This document shows positions 28,181 to 37,700 of a DNA stretch of 64,000 nucleotides, piece after piece. The first letter of the stretch is position 1; the number at the start of each line of letters is the position of its first letter. Under the pieces are notes generated by a model that was not told the origin of the DNA, ran no database searches, and worked only from the letters and a program-made list of their open reading frames with translations. The DNA is from Ignavibacteria bacterium (GTDB lineage: Bacteria > Bacteroidota > Ignavibacteria > Tepidaquicellales > Tepidaquicellaceae), in the NCBI GenBank assembly GCA_016704345.1, contig JADJAH010000019.1, forward strand, positions 85,292-149,291, given 5' to 3'. A program made the position numbers and the translations under genes.

Positions 28181-28717
28181 ATGATAATACAAGCATTGTT
28201 GTTCATAGTTTCATTGTTGCCCTTAAGTCAACCGGCAACAGATGTTTCACTCCCTAATTTAAATATAAAGACCACCATGTCTGACAATCCTTATTACTCC
28301 AGAACAGATACAGCAAAGTTGAATGTTGATGATGAAGAATGGAAGAAGATTCTTGACGAAGAAGTATTCTACATAGCAAGAAAGAAAGGAACCGAGAGGG
28401 CTTTCTCCGGCAAGTATTGGGATTTCGAAGGCATTGGAACATACTACTGCGCTGTCTGCGGTAATAAGCTTTTTAAGTCTGACTCTAAGTTTGGCAGTTC
28501 ATGCGGCTGGCCGAGTTTTTTTGAAGCTGACAGACCAAACAGTGTAAATTATGAAGAGGACTATACATTTGGAATGTCGAGGACAGAAGTACTTTGCGGT
28601 AGATGTGAATCTCATCTTGGGCATATATTTGATGATGGTCCGCCGCCAACAGGAAAAAGATTCTGTATGAATTCCGTAGTTCTTGATTTCGAGCCTGATC
28701 AGGAAGGGAGCAAATAA
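28181..28717 (+). CDS. msrB: Peptide-methionine (R)-S-oxide reductase with N-terminal export signal
   Basis: A 178-residue MsrB. The domain (about residues 46-172) has paired zinc-binding CAVC and CGRC motifs, GSSCGWPSFFEA, HLGHIFDDGPPPTGKRFCMNS and the catalytic Cys in RFCMNS. A hydrophobic segment (MIIQALLFIVSLLPLSQPA) at the N-terminus looks like a signal peptide or anchor, suggesting repair of oxidised methionines in exported proteins. If translation starts at Met33 (28277) the enzyme would be cytoplasmic. Confidence 0.92.
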   Translation: MIIQALLFIVSLLPLSQPATDVSLPNLNIKTTMSDNPYYSRTDTAKLNVDDEEWKKILDEEVFYIARKKGTERAFSGKYWDFEGIGTYYCAVCGNKLFKSDSKFGSSCGWPSFFEADRPNSVNYEEDYTFGMSRTEVLCGRCESHLGHIFDDGPPPTGKRFCMNSVVLDFEPDQEGSK

Positions 28718-28772
28718 TAATCACGCAAATTCTGGTTTAGCAATTACAACTCATACCTTACATTGACATAAG

Positions 28773-29194
28773 ATGAAGAACCTGTCCCGAAGTTTCCAGC
28801 TTTTGGAGATAATTGTTTTGACTCTAACATTAGTATCCTGTGAGGCGCCGGAAAGTCACAAAAAACGGAGTGCTTCGGAGAAGAAAATCCGGAAGCCATT
28901 GAAAGAAACATTACGCCGCTTGTTTATCGCGGGATGCTCAGCATAAAGGGAGATATGAAAATACAGGATTGCTCTTCCGGAAAGCAGTATATTGTTTCGG
29001 ATAAGAGCGATCTGAGTTCGATTGATAAGGCTATAAAACAATCACAAGATATGGGAAACAAGAGCAGGCTGTACATTGAAGCTGAAGGATTTATTTCAAC
29101 TCAAGAGAATTTTGCTAAGAAGCAAAACGATACTGTACTTGTAATCGGAAGGATCTCAAGGATAGATATGCAGTTTGACTGCAATCCTCAGTAG
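28773..29194 (+). CDS. Lipoprotein similar to the NlpE C-terminal domain, frameshifted
   Basis: Starts with a lipoprotein signal (MKNLSRSFQLLEIIVLTLTL, then VSC). The frame breaks in a run of six A near 28859-28865; with one more A the text continues HKKTECFGEENPEAIE and reaches LVYRGMLSIKGDMKIQDCSS, ending at 29194. The second half (GxLSxxGDMxxxDCxxGKxYxV ... LYIEAEGFIS) resembles the C-terminal OB-like domain of NlpE/CutF-type lipoproteins. Corrected length is about 140 residues. It overlaps the convergent DUF2400 gene by 7 bp. Function unknown. Confidence 0.6.
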
Positions 29195-29961
29195 TCGTGA
29201 GTTTTGTCAATTCCAATATGACAAAGAGCAAAATCATACTTTACCGGATCCTCGGCATCAAAATCTTTTAGTCTATCCGTAAGTTCTGTAGCAAATGTTA
29301 GGTCGCACGATCTTCTTTCAATAAGTCCTAACTGCCTTGAGATCCTGTAAATATGGGTATCCACAGGCATGACAATTTTATCCTTTCCAATTTCTCTCCA
29401 GCAACCGAGATCAATCTCATCTTCTCTGACCATCCATCTCAGATACAAGTTCAGACGTTTACATGCAGATCTCATTTCAACGTTGGGAATAAGATAATTG
29501 TAACTATTTCTCCTTCCAGGAAATTTGTGAAGCTCTTTTCCAAACTTGCTCAATGCATTAGTAATGTTCAAATCATCCTGAGATACTGAACCGAGGATCA
29601 ACTCTTTCAATGAACCAAATTTCTTAAGAACCCCATTAATGTTTTTAAATAGATCGATCATATCTTCAGGAGCATTGAATCTGTAATACAAATCCTCAAA
29701 AAACTTTTTATCTTTTTGTTCAGAAAAATTCAGGGTAAATTCATGCACATCATAACCGATTCTTTTAAAAAGCTTGTTCATCAGGGCATTGATCTGGTCA
29801 ACTCTTCCATATGAATAGCATGATACTATCAGTCCTGCGATCTCAATATCACGGGAGTTTTTAAGCTTATGAAGAATCCAAACAGGATCTTTTGATGAAT
29901 GTTTATGCTTATATTTCAAATAAATTTCATCAAGATATTTCCCCAAATTTTTCTTATTCAA
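29188..29961 (-). CDS. TIGR02757/DUF2400 family protein
   Basis: A 257-residue protein of the conserved DUF2400 family, recognised by the ACKRLNLYLRWMVR segment, MPVDTHIYRISRQLGL and the final DPVKYDFALCHIGI. These helices resemble the HhH-GPD DNA-glycosylase fold, and some members are annotated as DNA-repair-like proteins, but no activity is established. Start is a TTG at 29961. Its start is only 12 bp from that of the divergent dehydrogenase-like gene, so the two promoters must overlap the coding sequences. Confidence 0.85.
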   Translation of the reverse strand: MNKKNLGKYLDEIYLKYKHKHSSKDPVWILHKLKNSRDIEIAGLIVSCYSYGRVDQINALMNKLFKRIGYDVHEFTLNFSEQKDKKFFEDLYYRFNAPEDMIDLFKNINGVLKKFGSLKELILGSVSQDDLNITNALSKFGKELHKFPGRRNSYNYLIPNVEMRSACKRLNLYLRWMVREDEIDLGCWREIGKDKIVMPVDTHIYRISRQLGLIERRSCDLTFATELTDRLKDFDAEDPVKYDFALCHIGIDKTHDY

Positions 29962-29973
29962 ACCAAAGCATAA

Positions 29974-30648
29974 ATGCTGAAAATATTTATCATAGGAGAC
30001 AGCGAGAAACTTATCTCCGAATTATCCGAACTGTTAAAAGAAAAGTGCGACATATGCGATGAACTTGATGACAAGGTTGATGTAGTTTTTGAACTTACCA
30101 ATTACGATGAGGAAATGAAATTTAAAATTCTGAATTTCATTGAGTCCAAAAATACCGGATGCGCAATAGTCTCATCATCACTCTGCATTACGGCACTTCA
30201 ACAAGCGGCTGAACTTTCTGATCCGTCGAAATTGATCGGAATAGCATTCTATCCCGGCTTCTCAGCAATGAAAGGTATTGAAATAGCTCCTACAAAGTTT
30301 ACTGATGAGAAGATCATTGAGACTGTAAAGTCAATGTTTGAAGAAGTTGAAAAGCAAGTAATGACATCTCCCGACAGACCCGGAATGATAGCCATGAGAA
30401 TCATATCAATGATAATCAATGAAGCTTATCTTGTTATGCAGGAAGGAACATCAAACAAAGAAGATATAGATACTGCAATGAAGCTTGGAACAAATTATCC
30501 TTTTGGGCCAATTGAATGGAGCGAGAAACTTGGTGTTGAACTTGTTTACAATATTCTTGCATCCATGCTGAACGAATTCGGTGAAGACCGATACAGGATC
30601 ACTCCCCTTTTACGTGAAGCCAGTATTTCAAGCAGGATCACATCGTAA
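29974..30648 (+). CDS. Short 3-hydroxyacyl-CoA dehydrogenase-like protein
   Basis: A 224-residue protein. The C-terminal half is the 3-hydroxyacyl-CoA dehydrogenase domain: SPDRPGMIAMRIISMIINEAYL, then DIDTAMKLGTNYPFGPIEWSEKLG. The N-terminal Rossmann part is reduced: it keeps SSSLCITALQQA and GIAFYPGF (the catalytic His of GLHFFNP is Ala here) but begins with IIGDSEKLISELSE instead of the GxGxxG loop. NAD binding and catalysis are therefore doubtful. Such shortened members occur in this superphylum; the role is unknown. Confidence 0.75.
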   Translation: MLKIFIIGDSEKLISELSELLKEKCDICDELDDKVDVVFELTNYDEEMKFKILNFIESKNTGCAIVSSSLCITALQQAAELSDPSKLIGIAFYPGFSAMKGIEIAPTKFTDEKIIETVKSMFEEVEKQVMTSPDRPGMIAMRIISMIINEAYLVMQEGTSNKEDIDTAMKLGTNYPFGPIEWSEKLGVELVYNILASMLNEFGEDRYRITPLLREASISSRITS

Positions 30649-30657
30649 ACACTCTGC

Positions 30658-30792
30658 TTATCTGAATGTAAATCCGTGAATCACAAGTTTGACTGTCATG
30701 TACAAAGAAAAAATCGTGGCTAAAATTATTACAGCCAACATTATCTTCGCCAGCAAACTGTCAAATTTTCTCTTTGGTTTTGTCTCTTCCAT
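30658..30792 (-). CDS. Small single-helix membrane protein
   Basis: A 44-residue reading frame between the dehydrogenase-like gene and thymidine phosphorylase. It has a basic N-terminus (MEETKPKRKFDSLLAK), one membrane helix (IMLAVIILATIFSLYMTVKL) and a short tail. It begins 61 bp downstream of the deoA-like stop on the same strand and may be cotranscribed. No family recognised; the composition and topology suggest it is real. Confidence 0.5.
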   Translation of the reverse strand: MEETKPKRKFDSLLAKIMLAVIILATIFSLYMTVKLVIHGFTFR

Positions 30793-30853
30793 AATGCTTT
30801 GCAAATGTTAATTAATTCTTACTTATTGGCAAATTTTATAATATCATTATAGG

Positions 30854-32158
30854 TTAATCCAGAATATCAATGATCAACTTTCGCTCAGGAGGTTTCTCCC
30901 TGGTGACTCTGATTGCCTTGTTCAGTCTTTCCTCCGCCTTATCAAGTTTTTCATTCGCATCCGCAAAAATTTCCATAAGAGTATCTCCCTTCTTTACTTC
31001 ATCACCTATCTTAGAATGGAGTATAATTCCTGCAAGCGGATCAATTTTGTCTTCAATTCTCTTTCTTCCGCAACCAAGGTCAATTGCTGCAAATCCAATA
31101 TCATCTGCTTTCAGATCTGATAAGAATCCATCACTTTGTGCAATCATGCTTCTGCCAATAGAACTTCTTCTCATTTTCGTCCAGTCCTTCACGTAATTCA
31201 AGTCGCCGCTTTGCGACTCAACAATTTCCAGAAATTTTCTATATGCACTTTTGTCCATTAACCTCGAGACAGCAATTTTCTCTCCTTCTTCCATACTGCC
31301 CGACTTTCCTCCAAGAAAAATCATTGCCCCTGCCAGTATTGTTGTCAGCTTAAAGAGATCCGGAATCATTGTTCCAGACATAAGCTCAATCGATTCTTCG
31401 ACTTCCAGCCAGTTCCCTATTTTTCTACCCAAAGGCTGTTCCATGTCAGATAATACAGCGATGGCTTTCTTGCCGGACTTGCGTGACGTGTAAATCAATT
31501 TTTTAGCAAGCTCAATTGGCAGCTCAATGCCTGGTAAGTTTGCTCCACAGCCAATCTTAACATCAAATACAAATCCATCGGCTCCCTCGGCAAGCTTCTT
31601 GCTCATGATACTTGAAGTGATTAGCGGTATGCATTCGACTGTAGCAGTAACATCTCTAAGTGAGTATATCCGTTTGTCAGCGGGAGCAAAGTCTTTTGTC
31701 TGGCCTGCAAGCACGACTCCATTCTTTGCTAATAATCTTCTAAACTCGTCGATGCTTACATTTACATTGAAACCCGGAATCGACTCTAATTTGTCCAGTG
31801 TACCACCGGTGTGACCAAGTCCTCTGCCGGAAATCATTGGAACTGCAATTCCTTCGCATGCAACCAACGGCGCAAGAATCAGTGAAGTCTTATCGCCAAC
31901 CCCTCCGGTAGAATGCTTGTCAATCTTGGACATTTGAAGCGAACCGAGATCAAGTACAACACCGCTGTTGAGCATTATGTCTGTAAGATGATAAGTTTCT
32001 TCATCACTCATACCCCTGAAATAGACTGCCATAAGAAACGATGACATCTGATAATCCGCAACTTCACCGGACATATATCCCTCTATTATGAACTTAAGTT
32101 CATCTTTAGTAAGAGAGAGATTGTTTCTTTTCTTCTTTATTAACTCTGATGGATTCAT
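30854..32158 (-). CDS. Thymidine/pyrimidine-nucleoside phosphorylase
   Basis: About 434 residues with the family signature SGRGLGHTGGTLDKLESIPG near residue 110, the KHSTGGVGDKTSL phosphate-binding stretch, and a C-terminal domain with IGDEVKKGDTL. It cleaves pyrimidine nucleosides with phosphate to base and (deoxy)ribose-1-phosphate. I start at ATG 32158 (MNPSELIKKKRNN), which matches family N-termini; an upstream in-frame ATG at 32206 adds 16 residues. deoA versus pdp cannot be decided from sequence alone. Confidence 0.92.
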   Translation of the reverse strand: MNPSELIKKKRNNLSLTKDELKFIIEGYMSGEVADYQMSSFLMAVYFRGMSDEETYHLTDIMLNSGVVLDLGSLQMSKIDKHSTGGVGDKTSLILAPLVACEGIAVPMISGRGLGHTGGTLDKLESIPGFNVNVSIDEFRRLLAKNGVVLAGQTKDFAPADKRIYSLRDVTATVECIPLITSSIMSKKLAEGADGFVFDVKIGCGANLPGIELPIELAKKLIYTSRKSGKKAIAVLSDMEQPLGRKIGNWLEVEESIELMSGTMIPDLFKLTTILAGAMIFLGGKSGSMEEGEKIAVSRLMDKSAYRKFLEIVESQSGDLNYVKDWTKMRRSSIGRSMIAQSDGFLSDLKADDIGFAAIDLGCGRKRIEDKIDPLAGIILHSKIGDEVKKGDTLMEIFADANEKLDKAEERLNKAIRVTREKPPERKLIIDILD

Positions 32159-32307
32159 GGCGGATAAATTATGTAATTCAGAATGCTTTTGAAAGTCCTG
32201 TAGCAAAGCATACTAGTCGATCCTTTTTCAAAAACATTTCACAAGTCTGCAAAAAACTTTTTGATAATGCATAGTTTGATTGCTAAGTTTGGGAGCGTAA
32301 AATCTAA

Positions 32308-34728
32308 ATGAAATACTTATCAACAATGCCGGCAATTAAGTATTCAATTATTCTATCGCTTGGAATAATTGCAGGCAGCTCGTTTCCGCTGAACAAGACT
32401 TACCTTGTTCTTTCAATGGGGACTTGTATTCTGAGTCTGTTAATATATTATCGCAGACATTCAGTAAGATTTATTTTGGTCTGTACCCTGATATTCATGA
32501 CCGGATTTACGAAGTCAAACATAGACTTCTTTGTAATTTCTCCTCAATCTATTGCCTTTCTTGAAGAAACATCAAAGAACGAAACTGTCATTCTGCAAGG
32601 TGTAGTAAACGATATTCCTGATCATGACAGCGCGCGAATAAGATTCACAATAAATTCGAAACTCATTCTTGCCAAAGATACGATCATTACAGAAGGTGAA
32701 ATACTTGTTACTGTAGTAAGATCAAAGCACGACACAGCAGAGATAAGAATTATGCCGGGTGATCTATTATCTTTACGAGGGACCCTCTTTGAGCCTGCAG
32801 GGAGCAGGAATGACGGCGAGTTCGATTATCGCAAGTATCTCTTCAATAAAGGAATTTTCAAGATGTTACGGGTTCACGGATTCTCTAATGTCAGAAAACT
32901 TTCTCATGAGAATTTAGATTTTCTTATGCAGGAGATAATTTATCCTTCAAAAACTTATTCAATAGAATGCATTGAAAAGCAAATCAGCGGGGATGAATCA
33001 CAATTTCTAAAGGGATTGGTAACGGGTGACAGATCTGATATCAGCGATGAAGTTCGTCAGGCTTTCATGGATGCCGGAGTATCTCACTTGATTGCCGTTT
33101 CAGGTCTTAATGTTGCCTATCTGGTATTATCACTAACATTGCTCTGCTCCATTTTCAGATTGCATTTGTCAATCACACTCGCAGTAGTAATTTTCTTTCT
33201 GATATTTTATTGCATGTTAACAGGCAACACAGCATCCATAGTCAGAGCTTCACTAATGGGAGGTTTGATTCTTATCTCGTCAAGGATTCAAAGGAAACCT
33301 CAGTTCTATAATATACTCGGAATATCTGCGTGCATTATTCTGATCTTTGATTCGAGACAATTGTTCGATGCAGGTTTTATTCTCTCATTCACTGCAACAA
33401 TCTCTATGGTTTGGATATATGAAAAAATTGATAGGCACTTTGTGTCAAACATCAGTTTTACAGGAGCTGCAGTTTCACAATTGAAGAGGAACTTCCTGAT
33501 TGCTTTCTTTACAACACTTGCAGCACAGATAGGAACGCTTCCTGTTACTGCAATTTACTTTGGAAAGATCTCAATCATTTCTCTGGCTGTAAACATTGTT
33601 GCAGTGCCTCTTGCAAATTTATCTCTTGCTATCGGCTTTATGCAGATTGCATTATCATTATTTTCTGAAACATTAGCCTCACTCACTGCAGAAACGAACA
33701 ATGTATTGCTTTCACTTCAACTTCATATAATCAAATTATCTGCCGGCTTACCGGGTTCATCGTTTTACATTAAGGAAATTGATTTTATACAGATGACAGT
33801 GATTTACTTCTGCATAATTGCTGTAGCAACATCAGTCAATCTCCGTGCATTTTTATTGAGATCATTCCTGAGTCTTTTGCTTTTAATATTCCTGTTTTCA
33901 GGAATTTTAACGGACAGACATGTACTTAAGATAACCGCGCTGGATGTAGGTCAGGGAGATTGCATTGTCATTCAAACGCCGGATGATAAATGCATCGTAG
34001 TCGATTGCGGAAATTCAATCAACGGATTCGACAGCGGAGAAAAAACTCTAGCTCCATTCTTAAGGAGAAAAGGAATAAGCACTGTTGACATTCTGATTCT
34101 TACACACAATCACGCCGACCATATTGGTGGCGGTAAATACTTAACAGACAACTTTGAGATTCGGCAGATCATCTACTCTGCTAACGGAAAGAATGGAAGT
34201 ATGGCGGCGGAACTCTTGGACAATGCCCGGGACAAGAATACATCGCTTCATGAAGCACGCTTTGGAGATATGATAGACGGATGTAAAGACTTGAGATTGT
34301 ATTTTCTGTTTCCAGATCTCGATCATACATCACCTGTCAATTCCGAAATGTATAATAATCTTAATAATTCTTCTGTTGTATTTTTACTTAAGTACAGAGA
34401 AACAGAAATTCTATTCACAGGAGATATTGAAGAAGAAGCAGAAAAATATATTGCTAAAAAGTACGGAACTTTTCTCGGGGCAGATATTCTAAAGTCAGCG
34501 CATCATGGAAGCAATACATCTTCAACTTCTGAACTCCTCTCACACACAAATCCCGAATCTGTAATCATCTCATGCGGAAAGAACAACAAGTTTGGACATC
34601 CCTCGGGGGAAGTCTTGAACAGACTTAAATTCATTGGCTCTGACATCTTCAGAACTGACAAGAATGGCGGCTTCACTCTAAGATCAGACGGTTACAATAT
34701 AGAGATCGAAGAGTCATATTACAGGTAG
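32308..34728 (+). CDS. comEC: ComEC/Rec2 family DNA uptake channel protein
   Basis: An 806-residue membrane protein. After an N-terminal OB-like DUF4131 region (about 60-190) comes the Competence domain with about ten helices (KGLVTGDRSDISDEVRQAF, DAGVSHLIAVSGLNVAYL), then a metallo-beta-lactamase domain (LDVGQGDCIVIQT, LTHNHADHIGGG, KSAHHGSNTS) from about residue 545. ComEC moves single-stranded DNA through the inner membrane in natural transformation, so the cell may be competent; no other com gene is in the window. Confidence 0.93.
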   Translation: MKYLSTMPAIKYSIILSLGIIAGSSFPLNKTYLVLSMGTCILSLLIYYRRHSVRFILVCTLIFMTGFTKSNIDFFVISPQSIAFLEETSKNETVILQGVVNDIPDHDSARIRFTINSKLILAKDTIITEGEILVTVVRSKHDTAEIRIMPGDLLSLRGTLFEPAGSRNDGEFDYRKYLFNKGIFKMLRVHGFSNVRKLSHENLDFLMQEIIYPSKTYSIECIEKQISGDESQFLKGLVTGDRSDISDEVRQAFMDAGVSHLIAVSGLNVAYLVLSLTLLCSIFRLHLSITLAVVIFFLIFYCMLTGNTASIVRASLMGGLILISSRIQRKPQFYNILGISACIILIFDSRQLFDAGFILSFTATISMVWIYEKIDRHFVSNISFTGAAVSQLKRNFLIAFFTTLAAQIGTLPVTAIYFGKISIISLAVNIVAVPLANLSLAIGFMQIALSLFSETLASLTAETNNVLLSLQLHIIKLSAGLPGSSFYIKEIDFIQMTVIYFCIIAVATSVNLRAFLLRSFLSLLLLIFLFSGILTDRHVLKITALDVGQGDCIVIQTPDDKCIVVDCGNSINGFDSGEKTLAPFLRRKGISTVDILILTHNHADHIGGGKYLTDNFEIRQIIYSANGKNGSMAAELLDNARDKNTSLHEARFGDMIDGCKDLRLYFLFPDLDHTSPVNSEMYNNLNNSSVVFLLKYRETEILFTGDIEEEAEKYIAKKYGTFLGADILKSAHHGSNTSSTSELLSHTNPESVIISCGKNNKFGHPSGEVLNRLKFIGSDIFRTDKNGGFTLRSDGYNIEIEESYYR

Positions 34729-34732
34729 CGAA

Positions 34733-36510
34733 TCAGAATTTCACCTTTACTTCATATAAGGCTTTGCCTCTTCCCGCAAGAAAAGTTGCTAGATTAAGAC
34801 CCCTGTCATAATTGATCCTGCCGATAGAGTTATAAGTTTTTCCCAATGATATGTTGTCAACAAATACTTCATATACATTATCATTGTAAGATTCTGCCGT
34901 CCTGGTAGTTGCCGTAAAGAACAGCTTGTTGTTGACTGAGTAAAACATATTGTAAATTCCTGTAAAAAATTTTGAACCTTCCGTTACAACGCTTGGGAAA
35001 TCAAGCTTCTTGCCATTAATATAAATTACGCTGTAATATTGATTGTCGGTGATCGTCTCTTCGGTTACAAAAGCGTAATCACCGTTTTGTGAATACACTA
35101 AAGCCCGGGAAGAATCCCCTTCAGTCTGATATACGAGGAAACTGAAATCTCCGATTTTTTATTGTCAATAATCAGATCAACGCTTGAGTTGTAAATGCCG
35201 GAAGAAGTATCGCTAGTCATACCGAGAAAGTAGATCTTTTCATCCGGTGTAAAGTCATAGCCATATATATCATCATAGCTTTCTGAGTTGACCTTTTTTG
35301 CCGTATTATTTTCGAACAGATAAATATCACTCTTCGTTATTTTGTGATCAGATTGAGCCGCATATAAAAACTTCCCATTAGTGCCGTAAACAAACGGCCT
35401 CACATTGTACCCCAGAAAATATTCCTTACCACCTTTGACAAAATAGGATGATGAGCTATAATACTGTTCAGATGTTTCATTCATTTGTTTTATGTCTCTC
35501 CATTCGAGGTACGACACATTGCCTTCAGGCGAGACATTGACATTAAAAATTCCGGACACAATACCGGTTGCTTTGTTATTCAGATCAAGCTTCTTATCAT
35601 TTTTCACGATGTATGAGTCATATTCATATTCACCAACTGAATCAGATGCAACGTAATAAATAGAACCGGATCTGTCGAAATACAATGGTGCATATACGTA
35701 GTCAAATTTTTGATATTTCTTATCTCCTCTTACAACAAAGAATCCTTTTGGTGAGCTATACAATCCCCCGTTATCTTTTGCAATAAAACAGATGTCACCA
35801 TTGGAATCATATGCGATGCTCGAATTGTCTATATCGCTAAAAGGAGTCGCTTTGACTGCATCTCCAATGATCAGATATGCCTTGTTGTTCCTGACTGCTG
35901 TGTAAATTCTGTCTCCGTTTTTATCAAGAGTATATTCTTCTTCGTGTACATAATCATCACCTTCCTCTCCTGTTCCCCGTTCAAATCTAAATGCTGCCCT
36001 GAGTTCATCATACGGCTCTGATCTTGTCAGTCCCTCATCATCAGAATATTTTGCAAGATAGTACTTCTCAGCATCTTTAATTATTACTGTCAGCACATCA
36101 TCCTTGTTAATATATGAACTTGTCCAATCAATGTATTCTGTTGTAAGAATGTTCTTACCTTCCACAATCAGGGTTGTACTTGCTTTGCGATTCGAATCAT
36201 AATAATTTTCTCCGATAGCTGCGTATTTACTGTTTGAGAAAAACTTGATCTGCTCTGAGATTACGTAGCTGAATGCCTGAGAGACAGAATTGCGCGAATG
36301 AACTTCACTCGCAGTCCTGTCATTATTCCAAACAACATAACAATAGTTGCGCATCTCCGGCGCCATTTTAAAATCATTAACATCAACATTCCCGGGGACA
36401 GTAAAATCCGAAATCTTTGTCTCTTGAATTTCCTGGGAATAAATTTCTGCAGTTACCAATATAAATATAAATGCAAAAAGAACTTTGAAAACAGATTTCA
36501 TTTTATTCAT
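34733..36510 (-). CDS. Secreted protein of unknown function, frameshifted
   Basis: A signal peptide (MNKMKSVFKVLFAFIFILVTA, then EIYSQ) is followed by about 570 residues rich in Tyr, Asp, Ser and Asn, with repeated beta-strand units of the kind 'F/Y-x-x-G-x-x-Y-Y-V-A' that suggest a beta-propeller. No known domain is recognised. The first frame ends at 35098; adding one T to CTTT (A run at 35100-35102) gives LPGLLVYSQNGDYAFVTEE and continues to 34733. Convergent with comEC, 4 bp from its stop. Confidence 0.65.
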
Positions 36511-36537
36511 TATTAAAAATGGTTTTGAGAATTAGAG

Positions 36538-37140
36538 TTATTTAAATTTGAAATGTCTTTCAACATTCATTGCTTGATCAAGTTTTTCGAAGTAATCTTC
36601 TTTCCCTATTTCAATTGCCCCGAGTGATTTAAAATGCGGAGTGATCATTTGTATATCGAAGAGAAGAAAATTATTTCTTTTCAGAATCTCGAAAAGTTTA
36701 ACAACACATACTTTTGATGCATTGTTTTCCTTATAAAACATTGATTCTCCGAAGAAGGCACCCCGAAATGCAATTCCATAAAGCCCTCCGGCAAGTTTAC
36801 CATCTTTCCATGCTTCAACAGAATGACCAAATCCCTTTTGGTGAAGTTCACTGAATGCACTAATAATTAGTTCATTGATCCATGTAAATTCCCTTTCAGC
36901 GCAATGCCGGATCACTGTTTCAAAATCTGAATTATGTCTTATCTCAAAAATGTCTTTGCTTATAACCTGCCTTAATGACCGTGGAATTTTCAGATTGTCC
37001 TCATCAAGCTCAACTGGAATTATCGCCCGGGGATCAGCTTCATACCAGCTTATGCTGCCATTCTCATTACCCATAGGGAAAATTCCTTCCAAATACCCGA
37101 CGAGTACCTGTTCCCAATCAAGAGAAAAATATTCCTGCAA
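36538..37140 (-). CDS. aat: Leucyl/phenylalanyl-tRNA-protein transferase
   Basis: A 200-residue transferase with GYLEGIFPMGNENGSISWYEADPRAIIP at the N-terminus, the HSVEAWKDGKLAGGLYGIAFRGAFFGESMF core and LFDIQMITPHFKSLGA near the C-terminus, all diagnostic for Aat. It adds Leu or Phe to N-terminal Arg/Lys residues, creating N-degrons for ClpAP/ClpS. The start is a TTG at 37140. It stands alone, divergent from umuD. Confidence 0.95.
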   Translation of the reverse strand: MQEYFSLDWEQVLVGYLEGIFPMGNENGSISWYEADPRAIIPVELDEDNLKIPRSLRQVISKDIFEIRHNSDFETVIRHCAEREFTWINELIISAFSELHQKGFGHSVEAWKDGKLAGGLYGIAFRGAFFGESMFYKENNASKVCVVKLFEILKRNNFLLFDIQMITPHFKSLGAIEIGKEDYFEKLDQAMNVERHFKFK

Positions 37141-37274
37141 ATTACAGAACTGAATGATTTGTCTTGCATAATATGATAACAGCTGAATAAAGTCGGATCG
37201 AATTCATGCTTCCAAGAATCATTATATTGTAGCTCTTTACTATTTTGATTAATTTGATGCAAAGATAATCAACT

Positions 37275-37700
37275 ATGCCTGAAGGGAAACTAGAATTTTT
37301 CAAGCCTTCATTAAATACCAAGATGAAGCTTAAATATGTGGAAAGCCTAATTCATGCAGGATTTCCTTCTCCTGCATTCGATTATCTTGAGAAGGAACTT
37401 GATCTGAATGAATATCTGATAAAGCATCCTTCATCAACATTCTTAGCCAAAGTAACAGGTGATTCTATGATCAAGGCTAATCTGAAAGATGGAGATTTGC
37501 TGATTATAGATAAAGCAAAAGAGCCGAAGACTGGCGATACTGTTGTTGCCGTTGTTGAAGGCGAGTTTACTGTGAAGAAGCTTCGCATTGAGAAAGGAAG
37601 ATACTATCTCGTTCCCGAGAATGACAATTACAAGCCTATCGAAGTTACAAATGATACAGAGATATGGGGAGTAGTAATCAAAGCCATTATAAGTTTGTGA
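37275..37700 (+). CDS. umuD: UmuD-like translesion polymerase subunit (S24 peptidase)
   Basis: A 141-residue UmuD: self-cleavage site Ala28-Gly29 in HAGFPSPA, catalytic Ser64 in TGDSM and Lys101 in GEFTVKKL, the same order and spacing as in the E. coli protein, which has Cys-Gly at the cleavage site. RecA-stimulated autocleavage would yield UmuD'. It overlaps umuC (GTGA). No clear LexA box is seen in the 134 bp upstream, so SOS control is expected from family knowledge but not shown here. Confidence 0.93.
   Translation: MPEGKLEFFKPSLNTKMKLKYVESLIHAGFPSPAFDYLEKELDLNEYLIKHPSSTFLAKVTGDSMIKANLKDGDLLIIDKAKEPKTGDTVVAVVEGEFTVKKLRIEKGRYYLVPENDNYKPIEVTNDTEIWGVVIKAIISL

Noticed and set aside
37141..37274. 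LexA box upstream of umuD
   Set aside because: No convincing palindromic SOS box was found between aat and umuD.
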